64,000 bases of DNA from Salinactinospora qingdaonensis (GCF_039539445.1 NZ_BAABDD010000001.1:481229-545228); one strand, 5' to 3'. Counted from the stretch's first letter, positions 52,644-63,267 are shown. Program-made: numbers and translations. Notes: a model not told the origin generated them from the letters alone.

Positions 52644-53564
52644 ATGTCCGTTCAGGCGCAACCCTCGGACCGGGAGCAGATCGCCCGGCGCCTCCTGCGC
52701 TCCTCCGCGAAGGCATCCTTTGACCCCCTCGTGGAGATCGACTGGGATGCCCCCATCGACCCCGACCGTTACGCCATCCGTCCCGAGCGGATCTCCATCT
52801 ACGGCACCGAACTGTGGGATCAGCTCAGCGAGGAGCAGCGCAAGGAGCTGAGCCGGCAGGAGGTGGCCAGCGTCGCCAGTATCGGTATCTGGTTCGAGAC
52901 CATCCTGATGCAGATGCTGGTGCGCCACGCCTACGACCGCGACCCCACCAGCGAACACATCCAGTACGCCTACACCGAGATCGGCGACGAGTGCCGCCAC
53001 TCGGTGATGTTCGCCAAGATGATCAAACGGCTCGGCGCCGGCCACCAGCGGCTCGACCCGCTCACCCACTTTCTCGGCAAGGTCTTCAAAACCACCTCCA
53101 CCGGCAGCCTCACCTTCAGCGGAGCACTGTTCGTGGAGGAGATCCTCGACCAGCTCCAGCGCGAGATGATGTCCGACGAGTCGCTGGAGCCGCTGGTGCG
53201 CGCGGTGGCCCGCATCCACGTCGTGGAAGAAGCCCGCCACATGCGCTACGCCCGCGAGGAGTTCGCCCGCCAGTGGCGCGGCAAGAACGCGCTGGCCCGC
53301 GCCTACACCCAACTCGTGCTCGGTTTGGTGATCTACTACGCGACGACTCGCCTGATCCACCCGCGCTGCTACGAGGCGGTCGGGCTCGACCCGCGCGCGG
53401 CGCGCAAAGCCGCCGAACGTAACCCCTACTGGCGCCAGACCAAAACCTGGGCGGCACGCAAGGTCGTGGCCACCCTCGACCAGGCCGGAGCGATCTCTGG
53501 CCCCGGCGCCCGCTTGTGGCGCAAGGCCGGCCTGCTCGAACCGGACAGCGCCACTCCGGCCTGA
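52644..53564 (+). CDS. AurF-like diiron oxygenase
   Basis: 306 residues from ATG 52644 behind AAGGAG. Helical diiron fold with ligand motifs ASIGIWFETILMQMLVRH, TEIGDECRHSVMFAKM (E-x2-E-x2-H type), FVEEILDQLQREMM and HVVEEARHMRYAREE. AurF-family N-oxygenases oxidise aryl amines; actinobacterial relatives near GMC, DUF4873 and MerR genes have unknown substrates. It lies downstream of the shared palindrome and 217 bases before the DUF4873 gene. Confidence 0.88.
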   Translation: MSVQAQPSDREQIARRLLRSSAKASFDPLVEIDWDAPIDPDRYAIRPERISIYGTELWDQLSEEQRKELSRQEVASVASIGIWFETILMQMLVRHAYDRDPTSEHIQYAYTEIGDECRHSVMFAKMIKRLGAGHQRLDPLTHFLGKVFKTTSTGSLTFSGALFVEEILDQLQREMMSDESLEPLVRAVARIHVVEEARHMRYAREEFARQWRGKNALARAYTQLVLGLVIYYATTRLIHPRCYEAVGLDPRAARKAAERNPYWRQTKTWAARKVVATLDQAGAISGPGARLWRKAGLLEPDSATPA

Positions 53565-53781
53565 CCCGTCCACTCCGCCCAACGGGATCAGGCCCGCATT
53601 CGCGTCGCCGGGCGCCGAACGCGCCCGCGCGCCCGGCGACGCCTCTCCGCTTTGCGGCACCCGCCCCGCCGCACGCCCTCCATGTTCGCCGGCGTAAGGA
53701 CACACCCGTGCTCGACTTCCACCTCCCCTCGCCCACCCTGGCCCCGCACCCCAGTGCCCGCGCAGCGGTGGGAGGGCGGCC

Positions 53782-54102
53782 GTGAGCGACATCGACGAGG
53801 CCGAGGAGGAGTACCGGGGAGCGGTCACCGTCACCGCGGGGGACCGCACGATCGAGGTGCGCGCCCACCTCGCCGGACACTTCGACCCTCTGAACGGCCA
53901 CTACCGCTGGGTGGGACGACTCTCCCCCGCCGCGGAGATCACGACCGCCTTCGAGGCCGGCCACACCGACGTGCTGGTGCGCACCCCCGAGGGCCACACG
54001 GCCCGGGCCACCCTGTCGGCCCCCAACGTGTGGGGTGGCCACGGGCTCGCCGGCACGGGCCGGCCACCCTTCCCGGTACCGCACGTGATCCCCGACGAGT
54101 AA
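53782..54102 (+). CDS. DUF4873 protein
   Basis: 106 residues from GTG 53782 behind GGGAGG. Features are EEEYRGAVTVTAGDRTIEVR, LAGHFDPLNGHYRWVGRL and VWGGHGLAGTGRPPFPVP, all DUF4873-like. The family is small, beta-rich, and often fused or adjacent to flavin monooxygenases or AurF-type oxygenases, suggesting an accessory role in the same oxidation. The ~215-base gap before it contains no better gene. Confidence 0.85.
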   Translation: MSDIDEAEEEYRGAVTVTAGDRTIEVRAHLAGHFDPLNGHYRWVGRLSPAAEITTAFEAGHTDVLVRTPEGHTARATLSAPNVWGGHGLAGTGRPPFPVPHVIPDE

Positions 54103-54244
54103 CCCGTTGTAAAAGCCGCAGCGACGCGGACGCGCCACCTGACAACAGCGTTTCGAAGAACCACCTCCACTTCTCCCTCAGCACTTCCCTGGCACGGTCA
54201 TCCCGTGGACAGCCGGTGGTACCGGCCGGACAGGCCCACCCCAG

Positions 54245-55318
54245 CTACCCCTGCATGGCAGCAACGGGAGCGCTGTGACTGCCATAGGGGTGGGCCGCAG
54301 CGGGATCACCGGTGGGGGCGAACCAGGTGGCCGGCTCCCACGGCTGCTCCGGCCCCTCGAATGCGGCGGCGGTGAGCCCGCCCCCGTTGAGAGCGCGCAA
54401 CGCACTCACGTGGGCGGGGGCGAGCGTGTGCTCTTCCAAGCTCGCGAAATGCGGCTGCGGATCGGCCAGCAGACCGTGGCCGCTCACATAGTCACACGCC
54501 GCCCGGTAGGCCAATCGCAGCGCCAACGCCTCGGCCAGACAGACCGGCGCCACCCACCGGCTCTGGGTGAGCCGATGCGTACCGGTGCCGGCCACCAGGA
54601 GGAACCGGCGCACAAATGTGACGTCGTAGCGGTGGGCCGCGCAGCGGGGCAGCTCGCCCAGCAGCCACGCCTCTGTCACCTCGGCCGCTGTGCCGCCGGT
54701 GCGCTGCAACAGATCGAGGTCGTGGTAAAGACCGTCGAAAAGCATGTCGACGCCCACCATCAGCGCTCCCGCCAGCAGTCGATCCCGCTGCGGGTCGACG
54801 GCAGCGGGGGGACCACCCTCGGGGGGTGCCTGGGCGGCTTTGAACATCTCGGCCCCGAAGGCGCGTAACCGATCGGCGTGGTACAGCAGGTGCTCCCGTG
54901 CCCGGTCACGATCGGCGCGCGAGGCACTCAGCGCCCCGGCGCGCAGTACGGCCAGCGGCCCCGCCGCCGGCTCGACCACCGGCGAGGCGGCTAAGACCTC
55001 CCCGCGAACCCGGCAGGCGACGACGCGCCACCCCGCCAACGCCTCGTGCTCGCCCAGCAACCGAACCGCGGTGAGCCGCAGCCCGGTACGGGCATCCTCA
55101 AGGGCCGGCGCCTCGACGGCCGCCTCGATGACGGCGCCCCGGTCGTGGGCCACGCACCGCACGCGACACGGACGCACCACCACCCCCTCAGGCCCTCGGA
55201 TCTCCACGACGGTGGCGAACCCCTCGGCGAGAAGCTGGGCCGCCCCTCGCGCCCGCAACTCCTCCAACGCTCCGGCGTCGGCGGGGGCTTCGACGTCGAT
55301 ACGGACGGTGTAGCGCAC
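54245..55318 (-). CDS. Uncharacterised protein with ferredoxin-like N-terminus
   Basis: GTG 55318 preceded by GGGAGG gives 357 residues; an ATG at 55393 is open but has a weaker site. N-terminal YTVRIDVEAPADAGALEELR resembles muconolactone-isomerase-like ferredoxin folds. The middle and C-terminal parts are Ala/Leu-rich helices with no clear motif (LLYHADRLRAFGAEMFKAA, GVDMLFDGLYHDLDLL). It converges on the DUF4873 gene. Its place beside the oxygenase regulon suggests, but does not show, a related function. Confidence 0.6.
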   Translation of the reverse strand: MRYTVRIDVEAPADAGALEELRARGAAQLLAEGFATVVEIRGPEGVVVRPCRVRCVAHDRGAVIEAAVEAPALEDARTGLRLTAVRLLGEHEALAGWRVVACRVRGEVLAASPVVEPAAGPLAVLRAGALSASRADRDRAREHLLYHADRLRAFGAEMFKAAQAPPEGGPPAAVDPQRDRLLAGALMVGVDMLFDGLYHDLDLLQRTGGTAAEVTEAWLLGELPRCAAHRYDVTFVRRFLLVAGTGTHRLTQSRWVAPVCLAEALALRLAYRAACDYVSGHGLLADPQPHFASLEEHTLAPAHVSALRALNGGGLTAAAFEGPEQPWEPATWFAPTGDPAAAHPYGSHSAPVAAMQG

Positions 55319-55530
55319 GGCCACCTCCCACAGTGAACTCGCGATTGCGAACCGCAAAGCTAGCCGAGCCTCCCCCTCGAACGTCGCGGTCATCCACAGG
55401 GGGCTTCCTCATGTGGGAGGCCGCAGGAGAGGGCGCTGTCACCGCCGCGCTCGCCCCGCAGCGGTAGTTTTGATGGTGTCAGAACCGGATCGACAGATCC
55501 GGTGGATTCGGATCTTCGTGGGAGTGCACC

Positions 55531-56052
55531 ATGGACTCCGAAGAACTCCGCACCGTACAGGCCCCGTTGAAGGCGCGGTACCGAAATGCCCCCGAGGCCG
55601 CGTTGGTCACCCTGAGCGCGCAAGGGCGGGTGGACCAAACCCACGTCGCCTGCAAAGTACAGACGGGGCGCGCCCTCGTGACGGCGGGACTGCATCCGGC
55701 CACGGGCGGCAGCGGCCTACAAGCCTGCTCGGGCGACATGCTGTTGGAAGCGCTCGCCGCCTGCGCCGGCGTCACCCTGAAGGCAGTGGCCACGAGCATC
55801 GGTGTGCGGCTACGCGATGCCGTGGTCCACGCCGAAGGCGACATCGATTTCCGCGGCACGCTGGGGGTGGAGCGCGACGTAGCCGTGGGCTTCCAGGCGA
55901 TCCGGGTGCGCTTCGAGATCGACGCCGACGCCTCCCAACCCGAAATCGACCGGCTGGTCGAGCTGACCGAGCGGTACTGTGTGGTGTTCCAGAGCCTGAA
56001 CGTGCGCCCCGAACTGTCGATGCACGCGCAGCCGACCCCGGGGACGGTCTGA
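55531..56052 (+). CDS. OsmC-family protein
   Basis: 173 residues. The OsmC fold has its two redox cysteines in ACSGDMLLEALAACAGVT (~70-87) and LTERYCVVFQSLNVRPE (~145-161). OsmC/Ohr proteins reduce organic hydroperoxides; this sequence is closer to the general OsmC branch. ATG 55531 is the clear start. No adjacent OhrR-type regulator is present. Confidence 0.88.
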   Translation: MDSEELRTVQAPLKARYRNAPEAALVTLSAQGRVDQTHVACKVQTGRALVTAGLHPATGGSGLQACSGDMLLEALAACAGVTLKAVATSIGVRLRDAVVHAEGDIDFRGTLGVERDVAVGFQAIRVRFEIDADASQPEIDRLVELTERYCVVFQSLNVRPELSMHAQPTPGTV

Positions 56053-56152
56053 ATGCGGGCCGTACCGGCGCGCGGGGGCTCCCTGGCTCACGGCGAGGCC
56101 GGCCTACCGGCACGAAGCGGTGCGCAGCGGGAGAGACCCGCCTTATGGCGCG

Positions 56153-56662
56153 TCAGCTCTCTGCGGGATCGCGCCAGGTACGCACCTGGCCACGTTGGCC
56201 GTTGGTCTTGGCGTACTCTCCCGGGAAGACCCGCAAGAACCACGGGGCGAGGCGCATCACGCCCCACGTTGGGGAGTCGGGGCTGTCCCACCCCGGAATG
56301 ATCGCGGGGTCATAGCCCAACGGCGGCGGGGTCGATCTGAACCGTTCCCAGCCCTCGCGCTTGCTGCGCTCGTCGAGCAGCAGTTCGGCGCGGCACTCGG
56401 CCACACACGTGTCGTAGGCCTCAACCCCGTCCCAATAGTTGCACGACACGTACGGGTTGTTGCGCAGGTGAGCCTGCTTCATAGGTGTGACCATGCTGCC
56501 GACCCAGCCCACTAGCGAGGTGCCGTCCCACTCCCAGAGCGTGTGGACGATCCGGGCACGCGGCCGGCCCCGGCGGTCGACTGTGGTCAGCGTGGCATAG
56601 ACCATCCGGTTGGCCATCTCAGCGAACGCCGGCGCCGTATCGGCGAACGAGTCGGTTGTCAT
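56153..56662 (-). CDS. PNPOx-fold flavin/F420-binding protein
   Basis: 169 residues from ATG 56662 behind AAGGGACG. Split-barrel features: MVYATLTTVDRRGRPRARIV (~20-39), LVGWVGSMVTPMKQAHLRNN and YVSCNYWDGVEAYDTCVAE. The family includes pyridoxamine-phosphate oxidases and F420-dependent reductases; the substrate cannot be told. GWDSPDSPTWGVMRLAPWFL at the end is typical of actinobacterial relatives. Confidence 0.85.
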   Translation of the reverse strand: MTTDSFADTAPAFAEMANRMVYATLTTVDRRGRPRARIVHTLWEWDGTSLVGWVGSMVTPMKQAHLRNNPYVSCNYWDGVEAYDTCVAECRAELLLDERSKREGWERFRSTPPPLGYDPAIIPGWDSPDSPTWGVMRLAPWFLRVFPGEYAKTNGQRGQVRTWRDPAES

Positions 56663-56783
56663 CGCGTCCCTTCATTGCCGGACCACTCGGTTGTAGCGCC
56701 CGAACCGGGAAAGGCGCAACGGAATTTCCCGAGGCTCGCCTCGTGCGGGAGCGTCACGATCGCCCGCGTGCCGACCGTCGCTG

Positions 56784-57905
<1,122 letters not shown>

Positions 57906-58075
57906 CGGCTGCCTCCTTTCCGCCGCGAAGTTGCTTACCGGGAAAACCCTACTTTTGAGCTGGATCAATTCCCTGTCGTGGACGGTGCGATTCCTGCTTT
58001 AGCGGACCGGCTCCCCTGCCCTACTAGGCGGCGTCCCTGGACAGCCGCCCAGCGCCACGGGGTCCACCACGGTGG

Positions 58076-59419
58076 CTACCGGGCGAGCGGTTCGCCTCCG
58101 GTGAGTACGACGTGCTCGGAGACCTCCGAACGTACCTGGCGCAACCGGGTCTGCGCGGCGCGGCGCAACCGCGCGAAACACTCGACGAGCGCGGTGTCGT
58201 CGCCGATCAGACCGCCCTTGGTCACCACGGGCACCCCGTCGAGCGGCCCGCCGCTGAGCACCCCGTAGACGGCCAGCGGCAGCACCTCGCCACCGACCTC
58301 GAACGCACGCACCCCCAACTCGTCGAGTACCGCCGAGGTGACGTCGCCGCCGCTGGTGAACAACCCGCTGGGGACGGGGGCCTCGACACCGACCACATCG
58401 GCAACCAGGGAGGCGAGGGTGTGCGGCAGCGCCCGGCGCGCGGCCGGTGACAGCGCGTTGATGTCGCCGAGGCTGGTGACCGTGCGCACCACCACCAGTT
58501 CGGGGAACACGGCGGTGGCCAGATGGTCGGTGAGGGTGGCGGCGACCTCGCGCCGGTAGGCGTCGTCGGCGACGAGCGCGGCCACGTCAAGGTCGACGAA
58601 GCGCATCGGACCCGTGCGGCGCACTGCCTGCACCTGGCGGCGGGTCAGCTCGGTGGCGCTGCCGATCACGGCCAGCAGCGGCCCCGCCGGCGCGCTCTGG
58701 CCGCCCAGCCGCAGCGCGTCGGCGAGCATCGCGCCGGCCGGGCCGGGGTCCACCGACACCCACACCGTGCCGTGGCGGCGGTGTGCCTCGGCTGCCGCCG
58801 CGGCGATGTCGGCGATGTGCTGCTCGGTGAAGGCGTCGCACAGCACGATCGGCTCGTCGCCCGCCAACAGGTCGGCGGTGAGCATGGTCTGGGTGACCTT
58901 ACGCATGGGCACGTGGCGCAGGGGCAGCTCGCTTTGGCGGGCCACGATCTCGGCGACGACGCTCGTGGTCATCGGCGTCAACGGGTCGTAGGCGAGTTCG
59001 GTGCGCTCCAGCGGCGCGCCGTCGAGCAACTGCACACCGTCGACGGTGACCCGGCCGGAGGCGGGAAACGCCGGCGTGAACAGGGCCCGCACCCGGGTGC
59101 TGGCCGGGACCCGCTCGCGCACCGCCCGCCAGGCCGCTTCCAGCTCGGCTCCGACGTTGCCGCGCAGCGTCGTGTCGGTGCGTTTAACCACCAGACTCAC
59201 CGGCCACACCGCCTCGACCACGTCGGTGACGAGGTCGGCGGCTTGCTGCGGCGGCAGGTGCCTGCTGTCGAGGTTGGCGATGATGACGTCGTAGTCCTCG
59301 GTGCCCCGGGTCACGTGCTCGGGGGCGACCGTGGCCACGCGCAGCCCCGAGCGGGCGAAACGCGCACCGGTGGCGTTGGCTCCGGTGAGGTCGTCGGCGA
59401 CGACAAGCACGTGTGCCAT
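58076..59419 (-). CDS. Four-carbon acid sugar kinase family protein
   Basis: 447 residues from ATG 59419; the open frame upstream lacks similarity. N-terminal domain: HVLVVADDLTGANATGARFA (~3-22), VKRTDTTLRGNVGAELEA (~95-112). C-terminal nucleotide-binding domain: GLFTSGGDVTSAVLDELGV (~355-373) and LPLAVYGVLSGGPLDGVPVV then TKGGLIGDD. These match DUF1537 kinases such as erythronate, threonate and 3-oxo-tetronate kinases. No matching dehydrogenase or aldolase is adjacent, so the exact acid sugar is unknown. Confidence 0.88.
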   Translation of the reverse strand: MAHVLVVADDLTGANATGARFARSGLRVATVAPEHVTRGTEDYDVIIANLDSRHLPPQQAADLVTDVVEAVWPVSLVVKRTDTTLRGNVGAELEAAWRAVRERVPASTRVRALFTPAFPASGRVTVDGVQLLDGAPLERTELAYDPLTPMTTSVVAEIVARQSELPLRHVPMRKVTQTMLTADLLAGDEPIVLCDAFTEQHIADIAAAAAEAHRRHGTVWVSVDPGPAGAMLADALRLGGQSAPAGPLLAVIGSATELTRRQVQAVRRTGPMRFVDLDVAALVADDAYRREVAATLTDHLATAVFPELVVVRTVTSLGDINALSPAARRALPHTLASLVADVVGVEAPVPSGLFTSGGDVTSAVLDELGVRAFEVGGEVLPLAVYGVLSGGPLDGVPVVTKGGLIGDDTALVECFARLRRAAQTRLRQVRSEVSEHVVLTGGEPLAR

Positions 59420-59601
59420 GCTCAATCCCCTGTCAGAGAACCCGACCTCATGGTCGTGGGGGCCGTTGGGGAAGCGCCGGCCGGTACCGGGAGCGTGCGG
59501 CGCGGGCACTCCGGCGGGCGTGCCCCCATCCCGCCGCACCTGCTCGCGCGGCTGGACCGGTGCTGGGTATGTCCTGGTTGGAGTCTAGATGGTGACAGAC
59601 C

Positions 59602-60873
59602 TCACTGGTACCCCGTCGGGCCGGGATCGGCCGCAGCCGCCACGGGCCGGGCGCGGCGCAGGGCACTGCCGGCGAGCGCGGCGGCCACGCACAGCGCCAC
59701 CACGAACCCCACGACGCCGGGCCAGCCGAACCAGTCGTAGCAGAAGCCGCCCAGCCAGCCGAACAGGCTGGAGCCCACGTAGTAGGAGAGCGTGTAGATC
59801 GCGGTGGCCTGGGCGCGGGCGGAGGCGTCAGCGCGATGGCCCGCCCACGAGGCCGCCACGGCGTGGGCGGTGAAGAACGAGAACGTGAACCCCAACAGCC
59901 CCGCCGCGACCACGGCGAGCCAGGGGGTGAGCAGGGAGAGGGTCGTCAACGCCATGCCGGTGACACCGGCGAGCAGCACCGGGTAACGGCCACGGCGCTC
60001 GGCGACGTGCCCGGCCACGGTCGAGGCGACGGTCCCGGCAAGGTAGGTGACGAACAGCAGCGCCACAACCGTCTGCGAGAGGTTGAACGGCTCGCCCACG
60101 ATCCGGAAACCCAGGTAGTTGTAGACGGTCACGAACGCGCCCATGAGGAACAGGCCCTGGAAGTACAGCGCCAGGAGCGCCCGGTCGGCCACCGCCCGGT
60201 ACAGGCGGCGCGCCAGGCCCGGGCCGCCGTGCGCGCGTCGCCGCAGCGTGAACCCGCGCGCCCGGGGCACGGTGATCACGAAGACGACGAGGAAGACCGC
60301 GGCGAGCGCCGAGTCGGCGCCCACGCCCCAGCGCCAGCCGAGCGCGTCGGACACGGCGCCGGCGACGAGCCGGCCGCTCATGCCGCCCACCGTGTTTCCG
60401 GCGATGTAGACCCCGGCGGTGCGGGCCAGATGAGCGGGGTGGATCTCCTCGGCGAGGTAGGCCATGGCCACCGCGGGCACGCCGCCCAGGGCGGCACCCT
60501 GCACTCCGCGGACCACCAGCAGCATCCCCAGCTCCGGCAGCAGCGGCGCCAGCAGCCCCAAGACGGTGGAGACGGTCAGCGCCGCCGTCATCACCCAGAC
60601 CCGCCCGAAGCGGTCGGCCAGCGCGCTCCAGACCAGCACGAACCCGGCGAGCCCGCCGGTGGCCGCCGAGATGGTCAGCGCCACGCGCGCGGCGGAGGCG
60701 TCGAAGGCGCCGGCGATGGCGGGCAGGACCGCCTGGAGCGAGTAGAGCTGGATGAAGGTGGCGATGCCGGCCGCCGTCATGGCGACGACGATGCGCCGGT
60801 GGCCGATCTCGCCCACCCGGTAGCCGGCCCACGGCTGGGGCCACGCTTGGGCGCTGCCGCGCGTGTCGGTCAT
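59602..60873 (-). CDS. MFS transporter, YnfM-like drug/metabolite exporter
   Basis: 423 residues from ATG 60873 (the frame is open to 61056). Twelve membrane spans are visible. Motif A is VWSALADRFGRVWVMTAAL (~80-98), with LVVRGVQGAALGGVPAVAMA (motif B/C region) and GHVAERRGRYPVLLAG in the second half. The architecture of YnfM/AraJ-type exporters fits. Substrate unknown; it lies between the kinase and the Gfo/Idh/MocA gene, all on the minus strand but well spaced. Confidence 0.88.
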   Translation of the reverse strand: MTDTRGSAQAWPQPWAGYRVGEIGHRRIVVAMTAAGIATFIQLYSLQAVLPAIAGAFDASAARVALTISAATGGLAGFVLVWSALADRFGRVWVMTAALTVSTVLGLLAPLLPELGMLLVVRGVQGAALGGVPAVAMAYLAEEIHPAHLARTAGVYIAGNTVGGMSGRLVAGAVSDALGWRWGVGADSALAAVFLVVFVITVPRARGFTLRRRAHGGPGLARRLYRAVADRALLALYFQGLFLMGAFVTVYNYLGFRIVGEPFNLSQTVVALLFVTYLAGTVASTVAGHVAERRGRYPVLLAGVTGMALTTLSLLTPWLAVVAAGLLGFTFSFFTAHAVAASWAGHRADASARAQATAIYTLSYYVGSSLFGWLGGFCYDWFGWPGVVGFVVALCVAAALAGSALRRARPVAAAADPGPTGYQ

Positions 60874-61092
60874 TCCATCGACGCTACGCTGCGGCTGTCC
60901 AGCGGTTTCCTCCCGCCCCGTACATTGGCATGGCATGCGCGGGTGGTAGGGCCGGGTGTGCGGGCTGCGCGAAAGCCCGGCAGGGCGGCAGGGCTTGTTC
61001 TGCGGGAGGCAGCCGCTGCGCTCCGCCGTGCCGCGCGGGAACCTTCCGCTCCGCACGGGGTACCGGGAGCGGCCCGGGGACAGTGGTGCGGG

Positions 61093-62172
61093 TCAGGTGG
61101 CCGGTAGGGGCACGACCTCGCCGGCCTCGTCGCTGCGGCGGGCGGCTTCGATGATCTCCAGGCCGTGAATCACCTCGTGCAGGTTGACCGGCAGCGGCTC
61201 GCCCTCGGCGACGGCGTCGCGCACGGCGGCGTAGAAGGCGGGGTAGTTGCCGTTCTCGCTGGGGATGGCGCGCAGGTCGCCGTCGAGGCCGTAGGCGCCC
61301 CACTTGACCTTGGGCTCCTCGCCCCAGTCGGGGGCGTCGGGGCGCTCGCCGCGCTCCAGGCGCCGTTCCTGACCGTCGAGGCCGCGGGTGGTGAACGCGG
61401 TGGCGTCGCCCAGGACGCGGAAGCGGGGGCCGAGTTGGGCGGTGAGCGCGCTCATCCACAGGTGGGAGCGGACCCCGCCGGCGTGGGTGAGGGCCACGAA
61501 GGTGTCGTCGTCGGCCGTGACGCCGGGGCGGCGGGTGTCGAGTTCGGCGTAAACGCGGGTGACGGGGCCGAAGAGGTTGACGGCCTGGTCGATCAGGTGC
61601 GTCCCGAGGTCGTAGAGCAGGCCGCCGCCGGTTTCGACACCGCCCTGCTCGCGCCAGGTGTCTTTGGATTCGGGGCGCCAGCGCTCGAAGCGCGACTCGA
61701 AGCGGTGGACCGTGCCGATCCGGCCTTCGTCGATGATGCGCCACAGCGTGAGGAAGTCGCTGTCCCAGCGCCGATTGTGGAACACGGTGAGCATCTGGTC
61801 GAGCCGTTCGGCTTCGGCGGCCAGCTCGCGCGCCTCGGCTGCGGTCAGGGCCAGCGGCTTGTCGACCACGACCGCCATCCCGGCTTTGAGCGCGGCGTGG
61901 GCCAGGGGCACGTGGCTGTCGTTGGGGGTGGTGATGACGACGATGTCGAAGTCCCCGGGGCGCTGCCACACCTGCTCGGGGGAGGCGATCACCTCGGTGT
62001 GCGGGTAGCGCTCGCGGACGGCCGAGGCGCGCTCGGGGTTGCCCGTGACGACTGCGGACAGCCGCAGCCCGGGCACGGCGTCGATGAGGGGCGCGTGGAA
62101 GACGGCTCCACCCTTGCCATAGCCGATCAGGGCCACGTGAAGATCGCGGTCAGCACCGTGGGATGTGGTCAT
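61093..62172 (-). CDS. Gfo/Idh/MocA oxidoreductase
   Basis: 359 residues from ATG 62172. Rossmann opening VALIGYGKGGAVFHAPLIDA (~13-32), then VVITTPNDSHVPLAHAALKA and VVVDKPLALTAAEAREL, the family dinucleotide and EKP/DKP motifs. The C-terminal domain begins LTVFHNRRWDSDFLTLWRII and has GGGLLYDLGTHLIDQAVNLF. It resembles the YdgJ/YhhX group, NAD(P)-dependent sugar or inositol dehydrogenases. Substrate not predictable. Confidence 0.9.
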   Translation of the reverse strand: MTTSHGADRDLHVALIGYGKGGAVFHAPLIDAVPGLRLSAVVTGNPERASAVRERYPHTEVIASPEQVWQRPGDFDIVVITTPNDSHVPLAHAALKAGMAVVVDKPLALTAAEARELAAEAERLDQMLTVFHNRRWDSDFLTLWRIIDEGRIGTVHRFESRFERWRPESKDTWREQGGVETGGGLLYDLGTHLIDQAVNLFGPVTRVYAELDTRRPGVTADDDTFVALTHAGGVRSHLWMSALTAQLGPRFRVLGDATAFTTRGLDGQERRLERGERPDAPDWGEEPKVKWGAYGLDGDLRAIPSENGNYPAFYAAVRDAVAEGEPLPVNLHEVIHGLEIIEAARRSDEAGEVVPLPAT

Positions 62173-62545
62173 GAACCCAATTATGCGGGTTCGTCCCCTC
62201 GGTGGTCGCGTTTCCGGGGCGATCGCCGCCTCACCGGGACCGGCCCGAGCACTCCCCACCCAGGTCGCGGTACCGCCCCCCGGTAGCCGCCACGCAAAGC
62301 CACACCCCTACTGCGCAACGCCGCCGCGTAGACCGCCCCGGCCGGTCCCGCCCGACTTGCCCGCACGAGAGTGAACAGAGGACCGACACAGACCGTGGAG
62401 CACGCATTCCCCGCACACTGCGCAAACGACAGACACTCTGTGCATTGGAGCGCTACTGTTCCCGTAATCCCTGTCCGGCACAACGACAATAGGCAACGAG
62501 ATGACGGTACTTCTGGAGCCGCACCACAGCGGTTACTGTGAGCAT
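62173..62545. promoter_or_regulatory. Intergenic promoter region
   Basis: About 370 bases between divergent genes. No gene is recognised. Sequence near 62445-62545 is less GC-rich and should carry the promoter of the toxin-antitoxin remnant. An in-frame ATG at 62501 gives an alternative, longer antitoxin. Confidence 0.4.
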
Positions 62546-62866
62546 ATGGACAAGCGCATTGGTTTCGGCGGCGTCTCCTCCTCTGGCCACGGCCTCACGG
62601 TGCCCCAAGAGGTGTGGCAGGCGTTGGGGCTCGACAACCCCGACGCGGTAGTCGAATACATCGAACGCGACGGCGAAATCGTGCTGCGCCCCCGTGTCGC
62701 TGTCCACCCCAACGACATGTGGTTCTGGGAAGAAGGCCAACAACGCGCCGAGCGGGAGGCGGAGGAGGAACTCGCCGCAGGAGAAGTCAACGGACCTATG
62801 ACGGGCGAGGAATTCCTCTCACACTTGGAAGAGCTCATCGACGACAAGGCGAGCAGAGAGTCGTGA
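62546..62866 (+). CDS. AbrB-like antitoxin
   Basis: 106 residues from ATG 62546 (ATG 62501 also open; no strong ribosome site at either). KRIGFGGVSSSGHGLTVPQE followed by VVEYIERDGEIVLRPRV is a SpoVT-AbrB-like DNA-binding half. The acidic C-terminal part (MTGEEFLSHLEELIDD) is typical of toxin-neutralising tails. It overlaps the RelE-like toxin by GTGA. Confidence 0.75.
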   Translation: MDKRIGFGGVSSSGHGLTVPQEVWQALGLDNPDAVVEYIERDGEIVLRPRVAVHPNDMWFWEEGQQRAEREAEEELAAGEVNGPMTGEEFLSHLEELIDDKASRES

Positions 62867-63114
62867 AGTTCACGAGTCTGCGAGGCTTCGATCGCGAATT
62901 TCGGCAACTCCCGAAAGAGCACCAACGACTCTTCCTGGAGGCTGTCCGCAGGGACTTCCTTCCCGCCGTCGCGGCCGGCGCCTTCTCCGGAACGCTGCCG
63001 TGGCCTACGCGCCTTCGCACCCACAAGGCCCGAGGTCACGATATATACTCCTTGAACTGGAATTTTACACCGCCTGACGGGCGCGCCACATTTCATATCC
63101 AACTTCTGGGCTAG
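62863..63114 (+). CDS. Truncated RelE-like toxin
   Basis: GTG 62863 overlaps the antitoxin stop; 83 residues. KFTSLRGFDREFRQLPKEHQ and IYSLNWNFTPPDGRATF match actinobacterial RelE-like toxins, which normally continue about 25 more residues (a strand plus an RxVGxHxIF-type tail). Here the similarity ends at about 63095, replaced by HIQLLG and a stop. The missing tail normally carries catalytic residues, so it is probably inactive. Confidence 0.65.
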   Translation: MKFTSLRGFDREFRQLPKEHQRLFLEAVRRDFLPAVAAGAFSGTLPWPTRLRTHKARGHDIYSLNWNFTPPDGRATFHIQLLG

Positions 63115-63267
63115 CTCGAAATAGTGGTCGTAGGCGGCAGCGCGTGAGAGGCGCTGATTGTAATTGCGCAGTGCCTCAGCCACCGCTGCGGTCTTGGTGC
63201 GGTGCCCGCCCAGCTTCCTGGCCGTCTCCACGACATCATCGTCGACCTCGATACGGGTGAGAGACAC
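63100..63267 (-). pseudogene. VapB-type antitoxin remnant
   Basis: GTG 63267 behind AAAGGAC encodes SLTRIEVDDDVVETARKLGG and AAAYDHYFELAQKLD, a standard VapB N-terminal ribbon-helix-helix and linker. Similarity stops near 63100, where the sequence becomes the antisense of the truncated RelE-like toxin. The C-terminus and any vapC are missing, although the frame stays open. Confidence 0.65.

Noticed and set aside
62863..62873. GTGAAGTTCAC at the toxin start, identical to the XRE operator palindrome
   Set aside because: It is simply the start codon and first codons of the toxin (GTG AAG TTC AC) and is a single copy; likely coincidence.
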